From: Humulus lupulus | Taxonomy: Eukaryota > Streptophyta > Magnoliopsida > Rosales > Cannabaceae | Reading direction: 5' to 3' | Assembly (NCBI RefSeq): GCF_963169125.1 | Contig: NC_084795.1 | Span: 279,010,122-279,074,121, forward strand | DNA length: 64,000 bases | Notes under the pieces: generated by a model | The model's input: only the letters and a program-made list of their open reading frames with translations | Databases searched by the model: none | Told to the model about the DNA's origin: nothing | Shown: positions 23,902 through 36,619 of the stretch, in pieces | Numbering within the stretch: the stretch's first letter is position 1 | Layout: each line of letters starts with the position of its first letter | Position numbers and translations under genes: made by a program

Positions 23902-24031
23902 ATATATATATAAATAAATGATTTGATTATAATCTTTTTAGACAATAAAGTGAATATATATTTTAAAAGAATTCTCTTACAAAAATAGTCACATTATTGG
24001 ATGTGAATATATCTTGATTTTTCAAGGTAAG
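23902..24031. other. Short spacer before the nested LTRs
   Basis: AT-rich sequence with no feature. Confidence 0.5.
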
Positions 24032-25242
24032 TGTAACGCTCTGGATAGCCAAGACCATTACACTTTCTATTTTAAATAGTGTTGGACTTGCTAATCAAGT
24101 CATTTGGATATAAACGTATAACTAAGGGTATTAACGGGTTAAGGTTTAAAATTTTGATCATAGGAATAGTTATTTTCATTTAAAATTTGAGTCTATACAT
24201 GGGATCCCAAAATAACCATTTACAAGTCCCAAAAGTAATTACAACATAAACTGGCCTAAGCGGCAAAATTTAAGTTTAACTCTAGTCCCTCCCGATTCCT
24301 CGGTCGTGGCGGTCGAGCAGCTGTAAATGTACACGCCGCCCCTAAAGCTCTCAAACTCATGGTTGGTCTAGCTTCCCCTTTCCCTTACCCGCATCACATA
24401 GCACCCGTGAGACAAGGCTCAACAAGAAAACTTAAATCAACAGATTCAATAAGTAACAGAATATAAACGACAAGCTTAGTAGCAACAGTCTGCTCAAATA
24501 AACACATAATCCAATTTATCAGTCAATGAGTTAGACAAGTGTTGCTCGCACTTTTGATTATTTAGGTGGTATTCGGGCAAGCCAAGTGCGTATTGCACTC
24601 CTAGGTTGCCCTAACCAAATGGCCTGTGTTCCGCACGCTTATTGTCGTCTCCGGCGCCCTTAGGCCGAGCTATCAGATTAGTTATAATCAAACATATAGA
24701 TTGCATAACACACATTCAGATGCAGAATATACAAGCAAGCCTAGCCAAATAATCACAAATACAGTCACAGTCACATTTATTAACAGGGTTTGTGCCCTAA
24801 CCACGACTAGGGTGCAGTTTTCTTACCATTGGTCTAAGTGCAAGCAAACAGGCAAGCAAGCACGACTCCCGAGAACGAACATCTCCTGAGCCCTAGCGGT
24901 AACCTAGTCACAACCCACAAATAATGTTCTCATTACCATTTGATTCCATAATTGGACCCTCGGGACCTCCAATCCCCCCACACGAGGTGGTGAAATCATC
25001 CTCTGAGCTCCTGGGCCTATGCCCTAAAATTACAAAACTAAGGCCCCTGAAAATGGCCTAGTTCCGCGGCACGACCTAACAGGCGCCGCGAAACCCAGCC
25101 AGGACCACTTTTCCCTAGACCGCCCTAGCACCACTGCTCAGAAGAGCAGCGCCGCGGCGCCCTTGCGCGAACCCAGAAAATCTGGGTTTTTCCCACCATT
25201 TTCTCCGAACCAAAACCCTGCAAACTCACCACAACTCCAAAC

Positions 25243-27682
25243 TGTAACGCCCTGGTTAGCCAAGACCATTACACTGTGTATTTTAAATAGTGATTAACTC
25301 ACTAAATGAGTCATTAGGCCATAAACGTGCATCTAAATGTGATTAATGGTCCAGGGTTAAGAATTTCAGTAAAAAAGGAATGGATATTTCATTAAATCAT
25401 TAAAATGTACATGAAATCCCATAATAAATGTTTACAAAGTTGTTTACAGTTCCAAAATGGTCATTACAATTCGCCGACCTAAGCGGAAAAAATAGGGTTA
25501 AACCCTAGTTCCTCTGAGAAACCTTGGTCGTGGTGGTCAAGCGGCCTACACATTGCCACCTAAGCTCTCCAACTCATGACTGATCAAACTTTTCTTTCCC
25601 TTTAGCTGCACCATGTAGCACCCGTGAGCCAAGGCCCAACAAGAAAACTTAAACATGCCCATAAGCAGTGAATAATACATTTCCAAATCATAATAACACA
25701 TGCCCAGCAGTGATAACCCTACTCATGCATGCATACCATTCATATAAATGACCATAACGTCACATGAGACCAAATGCCCTAAATAAATTATTAGCTTATT
25801 CATATCGGGGTCTGTTGCCCAAGTACATGATTAATAAATCATACTGAGGCTCAACGCCCTAATAAGTCACCCTGGGGCCCATTGCCCTATCCTCTGTATA
25901 ACCAGCCTTGGAGGCCCAGCGTACCTGACGCTTTGGTTTTCTATGACCATTAGGTCGGACAAGCGTATAATGCGCTCCTGGTTAGGTCTAATCATATCGA
26001 CCAGCGCTCAGCGCGCTATTGCCGCCCTTGACTCATAAGTCAATGCTTTATGAGCAACGCTCAGCGCTATTGTCGTCCTTGAATGATAAGTCAATGCTTT
26101 TCTCAAGTATATAATGCTAACATGCATTCATCATATAACAAACATTCATATACAAAGCATTCAACATGATTTAATCAATCATTCACAGGCATAATCATAA
26201 TCATGCGCATTTACAGGGGCCAATGCCCAATCAAAACTATATTCAGCATTTGGGCCAAGCCCTAATCATGTATGTCACATAATAGGTGTTGTTTTCTTAC
26301 CTCAAGTCCGAGTATAATGTAAAATAAGAACGACCATCGAGCACGATCCTGATCTTGAGCCTCTAGCGGTAACCTAGTCATAACCAAATATAGAATCCCG
26401 TTAATAACAAACAAATAAAGGGTTCCGAACCAAGTCCTAGCCTCCAGGACCTCGAATTCTACCAAACCAGGTAGAAGATTTGATCTCGAGCCTTAAGGTT
26501 TGAAATCCCGTCATTAAAACCTAAGATCGCCAAAAATGGCCATGCGGGCTGCGACCTACCCCTAAGGGTCGTGGCGCACCTCCCAGATAGAAAGCCCCCA
26601 TGTCTGGGTCCAGGGGGCGGGTCGCGACTTGCTCTTGAGGGCCACGACGCGCCATCAAGACAGAGCCGCCACCTAGGCCCTGGGGTTCGCACGAGCCACG
26701 ACGCCCAAGAACAAGGCCGCGACGTGACCCTGTGAACCCAGCCATCCCTGTTCTCCTCAGCCCAAAACTCACCAAAAATAAATACTAAACAATCCCAAAC
26801 ATAGCAGCAAAACCCAGGCTTTAACACATTCAAAACACTACCAAAAACCCAATTCACAACCTTAAACTTTCAAGCTTAAGAACAACCAAAACCATAGTAA
26901 AATACCAACTAAAATAGTGTTTGTAACCCCTTACCTCAGTTGTGAATTGAACCCCCTTTAGCTTCTACAATTCAACCCTAAACCTTAAGCTTTGAATCCT
27001 CAAGCTTGCCTCAAAACCTCATGTCCAATTGAGAGAGAAACCGAGAGAAAGAAAGAGAATGATCGAGAGAGAGAAAAGAGGAGGCTAGAGTGTTCTATTT
27101 TTTTCCTTCAGCCCAGGGAAAAAGGTGACTAATCACTTGTTTTTCCACCCAAATGACATATATGCCCCTTACCCTTTGTCTTGCCTTCCTTTGCCACAAG
27201 GGCAAACCTGTCATTAGTCAATTGTCCTGTTAATCATAATTAAGGTCTCACAATTCCCGTGACTTCTAATATCCTCAAATAATTACCAAATAATTTCCCA
27301 TTACCCGCTCAATCCTGGTAATGTACTAAGTACCAAATTACCCCTAGGCTCACCCCGAGCCTGATATTTGACCATGTTATGACTAAACCGCTAACTTGTC
27401 TATTAGGATCGCCTTGTGCCGAGTATCTCAAATATATCCACATAATAATGTGGTTTCACACATATATGCACACAAATATACAAATATGCCATCAACGGGC
27501 CAAAATTACGAAAATGCCCTTCTAATAAGAAACGGACCCACATGCATGCAAATACAGCCATATAATAATACAACTCACATAATCATGCATATAATCACAT
27601 AATAACACAATAAACCAATCATTTCCCTCCTGACCCCCTAATCAAAGGCGCTAAGTCACATTAGGGAATTTGAGACGTTACA
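25243..27682 (-). mobile_element. Solo LTR W2, nested in W1, TSD CAAAC
   Basis: Begins TGTAACGCCCTGGTTAGCC and ends TTTGAGACGTTACA, 2440 bp. Perfect 5-bp target duplications CAAAC lie at 25238-25242 and 27683-27687. W2 aligns to W1 (shared TAGCCAAGACCATTACACT near the start, the GTAGCACCCGTGAG-CAAGGC block, and CTCGTGCC-blocks near the end), so a relative inserted into an older family member. Apparent long frames within it (26459-26857, minus) come from GC-rich LTR sequence and show no protein domain. Confidence 0.88.
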
Positions 27683-28460
27683 CAAACCAAAACCAGAACT
27701 ATACCCCACAAAAATTTCCAACCATCATAAACAACTTATACACCCTAAAAACCTAGCCAAATCCTTAACCCAAATCAAAACCCAACCATAAGTTTAAAAC
27801 TTCACTAAAACTTAAACCACAACAGAAATCCACCAAAAACCAGAACGAAATCTTACCTCAACTAAGAATCACTACCCTAAAATGTTTCCTACTCCAATCC
27901 TCAAATTTCCATCCTTCTTCCTTTTCAAAAATCAAAACTCACCAAGGCATCAAGAGGAGAAGAGATAAACGAAAGAGAGAGAGAATAAGGGAGCTGAGAG
28001 TATCTTCCTGAGTGTTTTCCTTTGTTCTGAGAAGTTCCAAGTGACTAAGTCACTCAAGCTTGATAAAAGACGAAGCCACCCCCTTGCTAAACCCTTACTC
28101 ATCAAATTTTCCCAAGGGCAAATCCGTCTTTTGCCACTTTTCTGTTAATCCTCAAATGACACTTAAGGTTCTCAATTAATCACGACATGACCAAATAACT
28201 ACCCATCACTCGATAAATCTCGACCATGCTCAAAATCACTAAAATATCACTAGGCTCGTCCCGAGCCATGTATTTGACCCCGTTGTGACTTTTCCGCCTA
28301 CTCGCTCACTAGGATCACCTCGTGCCGAATATTGTAAATATATCCACATAATAATTTGGTCTCAATCACATAACACATATAATTACAATTATACCATCAA
28401 CGGGTGAAAATTATAAATATGCCCTTATTAACAAAAACGAGCCCACATGCATATTTAATA

Positions 28461-28754
28461 TGAGGCAACGAGCAAAATAGCCCCCAAAACAACCATTATT
28501 TAGATAAATGTCCCAGTTTTAAAAAAAATCAACAAATGACCCAATACAACAAATTAGTATAGCGAAATTTCACATTTACCCTTACCCTCTTTAACCTATT
28601 TAGCCTTAGGTAAATCCTAATATTCACTTGGGGCTTGGTGCAAAATGATAACTTAGGTAATCAACAATATAAAATGGTCATTTCTCTACAATTTTAAAAA
28701 TGAGGACATTAGCTTCTTCATGCCATTATTTTGGGTCATTTATCCTAATTTCTC
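28461..28754. mobile_element. MITE with perfect 9-bp TSD inside solo LTR W1
   Basis: A 294-bp non-coding insertion starting TGAGGCAACGAGCAAAATAG and ending TTATCCTAATTTCTC. It is flanked by TATTTAATA on both sides (28452-28460 and 28755-28763), a Mutator-type 9-bp duplication. W2 lacks it at the matching position, which confirms an insertion. Its right end (AATTTCTC) resembles the right end of MITE copy B. Confidence 0.82.
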
Positions 28755-28969
28755 TATTTAATACACATAAACACGCATAAGTATCCATATCACCATATAA
28801 TTCATATATGCCACATAATCACACATATATTCAATTAATTTCACATAATTCACATATAAATTTAATTATGCTATCCTGGCACACTAATCAAGGCACTAAG
28901 CCTTATTAGCAAATTTGGGACGTTACAACAAGTGTGAAAATGAAACTCTTCTATATCAAACAATGTGTT

Positions 28970-29357
28970 TGGAAAGTCACTCTATAATTGTAATTGGGTA
29001 TAGTTCAGAGTAATTACTCAATTTGACATGTTTGTCTGACCATGTAATTACACAGTAACTATGTAATTGGAGGTAATTGAAGGGCCCCATTTACACTCTC
29101 TAATTCTCATAGCCCCCATGAGAATTGGGTGTCATTACACTGTATAATTGCTAATTACTATCAATTTTAAATAGTATTTATTACATAATATTATCTTATG
29201 TGTAATTACTAACTGTTTTGCCAAATATGGAAATAAGAATTCATAAGTGATTATTACTTGGCATCCAAACACACATAGTATTTTAAAATATAGTGTAATT
29301 ACTCAGATATGTAATTACTATGGTAGTAATTACACAGTTGTTTCCAAACACCTAGGT
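28970..29357. mobile_element. MITE with GTGTTTGGAAA inverted ends
   Basis: The left end is GTGTTTGGAAAGTCACTC and the right end CAGTTGTTTCCAAACAC. Inner arms repeat GTAATTAC words in both orientations (TGTAATTACACAGTAAC near the left, AGTAATTACACAG near the right). It is non-coding. I could not fix the target duplication, so the superfamily (hAT-like is my guess) is open. Confidence 0.6.
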
Positions 29358-30440
29358 GTTCTTAGTGTCCATTCACCCACTATACCCTAGGTAAGCTAGT
29401 TGGCCACCATATAAATATATAGTGTAGGCATATATACCCATGGATAGTTACTTTCATATTAACCATTAGATTAATATCAATAGTCCATATTTATAGTTGT
29501 TAATTAATATTTCTAAAAATAAATTATGATTTTTTCAAAATTTTGGAAGGGTTACCTGATGAAAAATGTGATTTATTATGAAAATGTAATATTGAAAACT
29601 TTTCATTTTTCAAATGCATGTCAATTTCTAAATATAGATAGTGTCTCTCATTGGTTAGAAACAACATTAATTATGGCAAAAAAAAACTAAATTCAAAATT
29701 AATGTAGAAAAAAATATATTTATCTGTTGGTGACTTGCTATACCAAGTCACTATGTTGCCACATCATCATAATTGTTAGTACTCATTTATGGGTAATAAC
29801 CATTGAGAAATCTTTCATATATATATATACATATGATTTATGTATTCGCATATATATATATATATACATGTGCTTTATATATTGGAATATCTTTATGCGT
29901 GTGCCCTTAACAAAGCAAATAGTTCAATAATCTAATTATCACAAAAGTAAAGTAAAAATATATAGAATCTTATTTGTTCTATAATTATGATCATTGGGTT
30001 TCAAACAAGAAGAATTGCTTTATATATAAAATGGTGGAATTTAAGAGAATCGAGTCCCATGAGCTTCACCTTAATTAAAAGTATTCTAAAATGAAATATG
30101 CGGGTATCGCTTTGGATTCACGTACCTCTAAATGCATTTGCCCTTACCTATTATTGATGGTGTGTTTACTTATGGGTTTAAGGAATGTGAATGAGAATAG
30201 AGAATGAGTTTCATTAACTTTATTTACTTTCTTAATTAGAAAACATAATCGCACATTGCACAATTTTTTATAATAATTAAAAGAAATTATTTTTTATTTG
30301 GAGATTTTATAGTAGAGATTCATTTTTATCATACTCGTACAACATGCTTTTTATATGGACACGTGAGGATGTCTTGACCATAGTTTTTTAATAATGGTGT
30401 TCATTGTATAGCAAATCTCATGTAGGTTATCGAAAAAATT
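29358..30440. other. Intergenic DNA with TA microsatellites
   Basis: AT-rich with (TA)n runs near 29820-29875. The short frames over these runs are artefacts. No gene recognised. Confidence 0.5.
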
Positions 30441-30882
30441 ATGAATAATGAGGGCTATTTTGGCCGATTACCCATTTGGATAATTTATTTTTAAAAATTA
30501 ACTTTTAGACCTCGTATTTTGTCAAAATGTTAAAAATAAAAATAGAAAAACCGATTATTTGAACATTATATATTGGTTGATTACCCATTTTAACACTTTA
30601 TTTTTAAAAATTAACCTTTGGACCATTTATTTATTCAAAAGTTAAAAATTCTTTATAAAAAACAAATTATATAAATTTATATAATATATATTTTTTCTAA
30701 GAGTTCACACCATTTTGAACTTTATATTTTATCTGATTACCCGTTTGGACCCTTTATTTTTAAAAATTAACTTGCGGGCCTTATGTTTTGTCAAAAAGTT
30801 AAAAATATGAATAAATAGAAAGATTATTTGAACCACGTGTATTTTTGTCGATTACCCGTTTAGACCATTTATTATTAAAAAC
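30441..30882. repeat. Degenerate tandem repeat (GATTACCCGTTTGGACC unit)
   Basis: About four units of roughly 110-150 bp each contain GATTACCC(A/G)TTT-GGA, TTTATTTTTAAAAATTAACTT and TTTTGTCAAAA-GTTAAAAAT. A further partial unit resumes right after the solo LTR at 31905 (TTTATGACTACGTGTTTTATC), so the array was split by that insertion. Confidence 0.75.
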
Positions 30883-31899
30883 TATTAGAGAATATATTAT
30901 ATTGCTCAATGGAAATGGAAAAACCAAAATACAACTCTATGCAGAAAAATACAATAGACAAGGTAATATTTAAACAAGTGTTACAACTTTATTGCTCAAA
31001 ATACAAATAAATAGAGAGATTTAGAAGAGGAAGATCACAAACTCAAAATAATAATAATACAAGTAAATAAGAACAACAAGATCAAAAGAATGAAAAGAAC
31101 AAAAACTCCCACATAACCAAAGTGTAGAGTAGTGGAAATCACCAACTTGAACAATGTTCGAGACCTTTGTCCAAAAGCTTATTTCCCCTATTCTCTAAGC
31201 ACTAAGGGATCTCTCAAGGAAATAACTCTCTGGAATTATCACGCCTCTATGGTGTATTTTCCAGCCAAGTGCTTTGTGGATAGAATATGGTGTGTCATAC
31301 AAGTGAGCATTAGGCTCCTATTTATAGAGTTTTGAGACACCCTTTGAATTTCAAATTTCACCAACCCCATGGTTGTTACAAATGATTAATTGGATGTTTA
31401 TGGAATTAAAATAGAGATTTGAGAGTTACTTGGCTATTGGACACGTTCAAAATTGGATAAAACCGAAATTTGGAAAATGTTGCTAGCCACTCTGGCCGCG
31501 GCCTGAAAAACACTGGCCGTGGCCCACAATGTTTTTTCCAACTACCAATTTTCCAAATTTTCCAAAACGTTCCAAATTCATTCCCACTTGATTTTGTAAC
31601 TTCCATACACATTATGAGAGTTAAAATCACATCTCTAACAGCCATATCTCTTATGGCTTTGAGAAATTCAAATCAAAATGTGTAATATCAAATCTACACA
31701 TTATTGGGTAATATTTGGGAGTTACAAATTTGTAACTGATTTTGTAACTCCAAAATATGTCACATTTGGGCACATGCATGTGTCCAATTTTGTGACTCTC
31801 AATAATATGTTACAAGGTATGACAAATCACATTTGTGTGACAAATCACATTATGTCACATTATTTAATCTAATATTATATTATTTAAAATAATATAACA
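30883..31899 (-). mobile_element. Solo LTR, 1017 bp, TSD AAAAC (copia-like)
   Basis: On the minus strand it begins TGTTATATTATTTTAAATAA and ends ATATATTCTCTAATA, where the final CA has become TA. Perfect 5-bp duplications AAAAC lie at 30878-30882 and 31900-31904. The tandem array on its left continues on its right, which confirms an insertion. The length and the TGTTATATTA start are typical of Ty1/copia LTRs. No internal region remains. Confidence 0.8.
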
Positions 31900-31904
31900 A
31901 AAAC

Positions 31905-33159
31905 TAACTTTATGACTACGTGTTTTATCAAAAGGATAAAAATAAAAATGGATAGATTATTTAGTATTAATATATATAGATATTTTTAATTGACATATAT
32001 TATAATTATTATTAAAATAAAATAGATAAAAAAAATTCGTTGATTAATTAATATCCATAAATTAGAAAAGTAGAATAAAAATGTGAAAAAATGATAAATA
32101 ATTTATAATTTATAAATTATTATAGATTATATATGTTGTTAACATATATTTTTATAACAAGTATAATAATTTCTTAGTGTAACTAATTTCTTTTTAATTT
32201 TTTTTATTCATATGCTAAATAGTAAATAAGAAAAAAGGTTCTTTCTTAAAAAAAAAAAGAACGTACGCAAAAAATATAACGTGTGAAAACTTTTTAATTT
32301 TAGATATTTATAAATATTTACATAGTTTAGATATTATAGTTTTTTCTTTTTTAATAATTAACTAATATTCACAAATTTGAAAAGCGTTTTTTCTCAAAAA
32401 AAAAAGTACGTCCAAAAAAATAGCATGCGAAGAGTTTTTAATTTTAGATATTTAGATAGTTTAGATATTATAGTTTTTTTAATAATTAACTAATTATTAT
32501 AAAATAGAAAGAGTGATTTGGAACAATTTTAGAGTGTCACACCATTTCCTTCATGCTCTACTTTATATAAGTATATAAAAATAGATTTATAGATATTTAG
32601 ACAGTTTAGATTTTATAGTTTTTTTTCTATTTTTAATAATTAAAAAATAATCATAAATTTGAAAAACATTTTTTCTCAAAAAAAGGAGAAAACGTACATT
32701 ATTTTTAATATTATGTGTATACATACTGATATTTTTAATTGTTAAAATATTTTAATTTTGAATTTAAAGTAATTTTTAATGAAAAACTCCATGTTAAAAC
32801 TTGTGAAGTGCATTTTATTAGATTATTATTATCATTAAGATGATAAATATGAATAACTACATGAGAGAACGTGTATTGTACATTTTTTTAATTAATTTTT
32901 TTTAGTACTTTCAATGATTAAGTAGTTAAGATATTTAAGCTAAATGAATTTTTAATCAAATTAATATGCATATATATTGATATTTTTAATTGTTAAGATA
33001 TTTTAATTTTAATTTTGAATTTAAATTAATATTATTTTTTAGTAATTTTTAATGAAACACTACATGTTAAAAAGTGTATGGTACATTTTATTATATTATT
33101 ATTAAGATGGCAAATAGGATAAGAATAACTACATGATGACTCAAATTCTAATATATAAT
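31905..33159. repeat. AT-rich direct repeats
   Basis: Two repeat families. (a) Three units near 32225-32700 share TTTCTCAAAAAAA-ACGTAC, TTTTTAATTTTAGATATTTA and TTTAGAT-TTATAGTTTTTT. (b) Two units at about 32735-32890 and 32985-33145 share TTTTTAATGAAA-ACT-CATGTTAAAA and AAGATG--AAATA--ATAAGAATAACTACATGA. There is no coding potential. Confidence 0.6.
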
Positions 33160-33800
33160 CACTACAAAAAAACTAGTCTTTCTCGACGGGTCGGGCCAGC
33201 CGAGAATCTGAGCGACGAAATCGCACTGCACCAAAATGCCCATTTTGTGTCAGTCAAATGCGTCAGTCAACTATGTTGACTGACGCCATTGACCGAGATA
33301 TTAAGCATTTGTGTTAGTTGGGCACTGCCACAAATGCAAGGGCATTTGCCAGTACTAACACTGACAGCGTTAATGGGGAAAATTTGCGTCATTGGCAATA
33401 TGACGCGGTTAACAGGGACATTAGCGGCAGTGCCTAACTGACGCTAACGAAAGGTTTGTGATAAATTTCCTTAGCTATATAGTTGTTTGGCTTCTATGCT
33501 GGTTTTTGAGTTTTGAGTTGTTTAAACTTTAATGTATAGATTGAGATTCTCTTTATCCAGTTTGATGTATTGTTTAAATTTTTTGCATAAATGATAAAAG
33601 TTTTGATGAAATGTTTGTTTCTTTGTTTCTTTTTATAAAAGAGTTGATTAAGTATGTATGTGTGTATATAATATTTATATATATGCTTGTTTGTTATGAT
33701 ATTGATGATGAGTTTATGTTCTTTTTTTTTTTTTTTTTTGCAGGGAGAGATGAAATAGGAAGGAAGTGTGGTTGATCTATTTTTTTTGGACTTTTTTATT
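33160..33800 (+). mobile_element. CACTA-type transposon end with hairpin subterminal repeats (fragment)
   Basis: Begins CACTACAAAAAAACTAGTC, the hallmark end of plant CACTA elements. Within the next 300 bp the word TGACGC/GCGTCA recurs, including a perfect 12-bp-arm hairpin at 33260-33286 (GCGTCAGTCAAC, TAT, GTTGACTGACGC). Subterminal repeats like these bind the element's own protein in the En/Spm family. No matching right end was found nearby, and a solo LTR interrupts the sequence at 33806. I treat it as a truncated end. Confidence 0.65.
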
Positions 33801-33805
33801 ATATG

Positions 33806-34781
33806 TGTTTACCGAGTTTTTCGGAAACTAGAATTATAAAATATTAGAGAGCTTAGAAGAAAAGATTTAAGAGAAGTAAACAAGGTTTTTACGTGGTTGG
33901 GGCATTAATGAGCCTTAGTCCACGAGATAGTTGTACTAGAGCTTAGAGAGCTTTTGACAATGGAGTTTTCTACAAATTTTAGCAGAGTAACTGCTTCTAA
34001 TCAAAAGTTTGGATCCCCTCCTCAGTGCACCACTATTCGTATTTATAGGCACATGAGTGCACTGGGCTTGGGCCGGGCTAGTCCGGGCCCAATAAGGGTG
34101 TAAATACCATTGGCTTCTCTGATGGGAGCCCAATACAAATGATTGAAATATGAAACATACAGTAATCAAAGCCCATTGGGCCAGCCCAAACAATGTCTTA
34201 TTCTAAGACATCTAAGACATGCGACAAACTGGTGTTTCAGTCTGGGTGTTATGGGCTACAAGGAAGATTTGGGGGACAAGATCGGTCAGAGTAGTGGCGG
34301 CGCAGTTCTGAACCAACAGCGTACAATCTCGAGGTAGCCTCCTCTGCAGGTTAGCCGTGGGGACAACACCCCACGCTTCTTGGGACGATGTCAGTATCGA
34401 GGACACTTTATCACGCTAAACTCGGCCAACCAATCCAGGTCCGTTTACCAAAGTCCCCCTCCGTTTACCAGGGTCCCAGTTCATTTACCAGGACCCGGGT
34501 TTATCCACGGAGATCCCGGCCCAATCTTGGATTTGGGAGCCGTGACCTCCTTTACCGTACCTCTGGGGACATCCCGATACACGATCCCGGGTCAGTATAA
34601 CCTTCCCTGACGATGGTCCCGACTTCCTCTCCCAGATGCCCTTTGGGCCTTGCCGAGACTAGGGTTGTCAATATCCGTTTTCCCTTCGCCTAATGGGCCT
34701 GATCTGGGCCTTAACTCCCAGGAAAGCAGCCCATGGACTTAGAGGGTGGATCCGTACATTTTGGAAGAAACGGGGATAACA
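33806..34781. mobile_element. Solo LTR, 976 bp, TSD ATATG
   Basis: Begins TGTTTACCGAGTTTTTCGG and ends AACGGGGATAACA. Perfect 5-bp duplications ATATG lie at 33801-33805 and 34782-34786. Near the left edge is a TACGTGGTTGGGGC-TTAGTCCACGAG stretch, a layout I associate with plant Ty1/copia LTRs. The open frames inside (for example 33936-34193 and 34380-34610) are not recognised proteins and are probably chance in GC-richer LTR DNA. No internal domain remains. Confidence 0.85.
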
Positions 34782-34786
34782 ATATG

Positions 34787-36600
34787 ATATTATCAATATT
34801 TATTAATTTGTATTTAGTTTAAATTTAATTAAGATTTTAAAAGTATATAAAATAATAAAATTTAATTAGATATTAAAGACTAAATTCACTTTAAAAAAAC
34901 CCAAATGAAAAAGGTCCAAAACCTTTTTATTTTACAAATATAATAGAAATGATAAGAGGCCCAACACCTCATCTAAAAACTAAACTAAAAAAATGACAAA
35001 AATGATATTTTTAATCTTTAAAATGATAAATTTCAATTTAAACTGGGCCTAAGGACCAATTCGGGTGAAATCCGAATCCAATTGAAACCCGCCCAAAACC
35101 CGAAACCCAAAATAAAACCGTATATATTCAGATCGGATTCGGTAGTTAATTTTTAAAATCCAAATCCGAAAAACCTGAACTCGAAAATTCAAAACCCGTC
35201 AAATCAGACCCGTGTGCACCTCTAATATCAATAATCAACAACTAACAAAGATGAAAAATCAATCAACCCTAATCTAGAACAAAAAACAAACTCAGATTCA
35301 TGACCCATTCAAATTGAAAATCTTAGATTAAAAAACATGGTACAATAATCAAGACCAGCCCAACCGTCCTTGATCCTAACCATTGCTCTTCTCCAAGCTC
35401 CACCGACCCTAATAACTTGCTGCAAAAAGAAAGAGAAAAAAATGATAAACCCATCCTCTACAAACCTAGATCTGAAGCCCAAGATTTTTCTTCTCCGAAG
35501 CCGGTGTGTTGATCTGAAGCACTCCATTGTCATTGCCTTGAACCACTCCCACGCGCATCCAAGCTCCACCGTTGTCAATCTAAAGTTGCGCATCCAACCT
35601 CCACCATTGTCGATCTAAAGTCGTGCCTCCAAGCTCCGCCTTTGTCGCCCTGAAGTTGCGGTATGAGATCCACCGTCCTGCCTACAAGACAAGGGAAGAA
35701 GAAGAAGAAGAAGATGATGATGATGCACTCCATCTGCGTCCTAGCCACCTGCATTCATCGGAAAAAGAAGAAGAAGAAGGGGGAGGAGAATGAGACGTAG
35801 GAGGAGAAAGATTTTAAGGATTTTTAATTATTTATTCAGGTTAATTTATATTAATAATCTAAATGATAGTGTTTAATTAAATAATATATTTATGATTTAT
35901 AAGAAAAACAATTTTTTTTAAGTTTTTTAATTTTTGTTTATTTTAAATAACATGTGTGGCGCTAATGTGGCAATGACACATCAATGACCAAAGAGTCACA
36001 TCAGCATTTTGTTAGCCACATGTGATGAAACTTAACAAAAGTATCACTTTACAAGACTGTGAATAGTTCGAGGGTAATTTTTAACGGTCTGAAAAAATCA
36101 GGAGGCACAATAATGTATAGTCCATAATTTGGGGGGCACAAATCCTAAAGAGCATTCTTATAAATACTTTTTACAAAAGAAAATAAAAAAGTTATATATA
36201 TGAAAATATTAAGATTTGGAGAGAACTAAGGAACTCCCAAATTTATCTTTATGTTTTAGTTTTCTTTGTTATGTATTATACATTTTTGGACATTGTGTTT
36301 TGTCTCATTACCTGTTTGGATCCTGTGTTTTGACAAATTTCTTTTTGGAACCCATGTGTTTGTAAAGTGATTCAAATATACCCATAAATCTAATTTTGAT
36401 GAAGAAAAAAATGAATATAACAATACAGTTGTTAGGCAGAATTTTTTTGTGTTAATTGTTAGTTTGGTGAATTATTTGTGATTTTAGTTCAGAAAATTTT
36501 GAATAAAATTGGGTTTAGGGTTCTATTTTAACTGTTTTACAAAACACAGGATCCAAAAAATAATTTGTTAAAATACAAGGTCCAAACAGATAAGGAAAAC
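34787..36600. other. Intergenic DNA, unassigned
   Basis: No gene that I can support. The stretch 35040-35225 is built of CCGAA/CCAAAT words. At 35230-35820 a more balanced composition gives overlapping frames on both strands (35309-35593 minus, 35370-35618 plus) with no family likeness, then GAAGAAGAAG and GATGAT runs. The word GGGGGGCACAAATCC at about 36130-36144 suggests a transposon edge, but I could not define it. Confidence 0.45.
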
Positions 36601-36619
36601 TTGCTGAACTTGTAACCAA

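Larger units (their letters stand above)
24032..28927 (-). mobile_element. Solo LTR W1 (outer), interrupted by solo LTR W2 and a MITE
   Basis: Begins TGTAACGCTCTGGATAGCC and ends TTTGGGACGTTACA, so TG...CA ends are present. Read on the minus strand it starts TGTAACGTCCCAAATTTGC, the usual direction for this LTR type judged by the gypsy element at 46985. After removing W2 and a 294-bp MITE, about 2.15 kb is its own sequence. The flanks (GTAAG/ACAAG) match at only 3/5, so the target duplication is eroded. No coding region, PBS or second LTR is attached, so this is a solo LTR left by LTR-LTR recombination. Confidence 0.75.

Noticed and set aside
26459..26857. 132-codon minus-strand frame in solo LTR W2
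   Set aside because: GC-rich LTR sequence with no domain; homologous LTRs do not keep the frame.
34380..34610. Overlapping proline-rich frames
   Set aside because: Both lie in the 976-bp solo LTR and are in different frames of the same GC-rich stretch.
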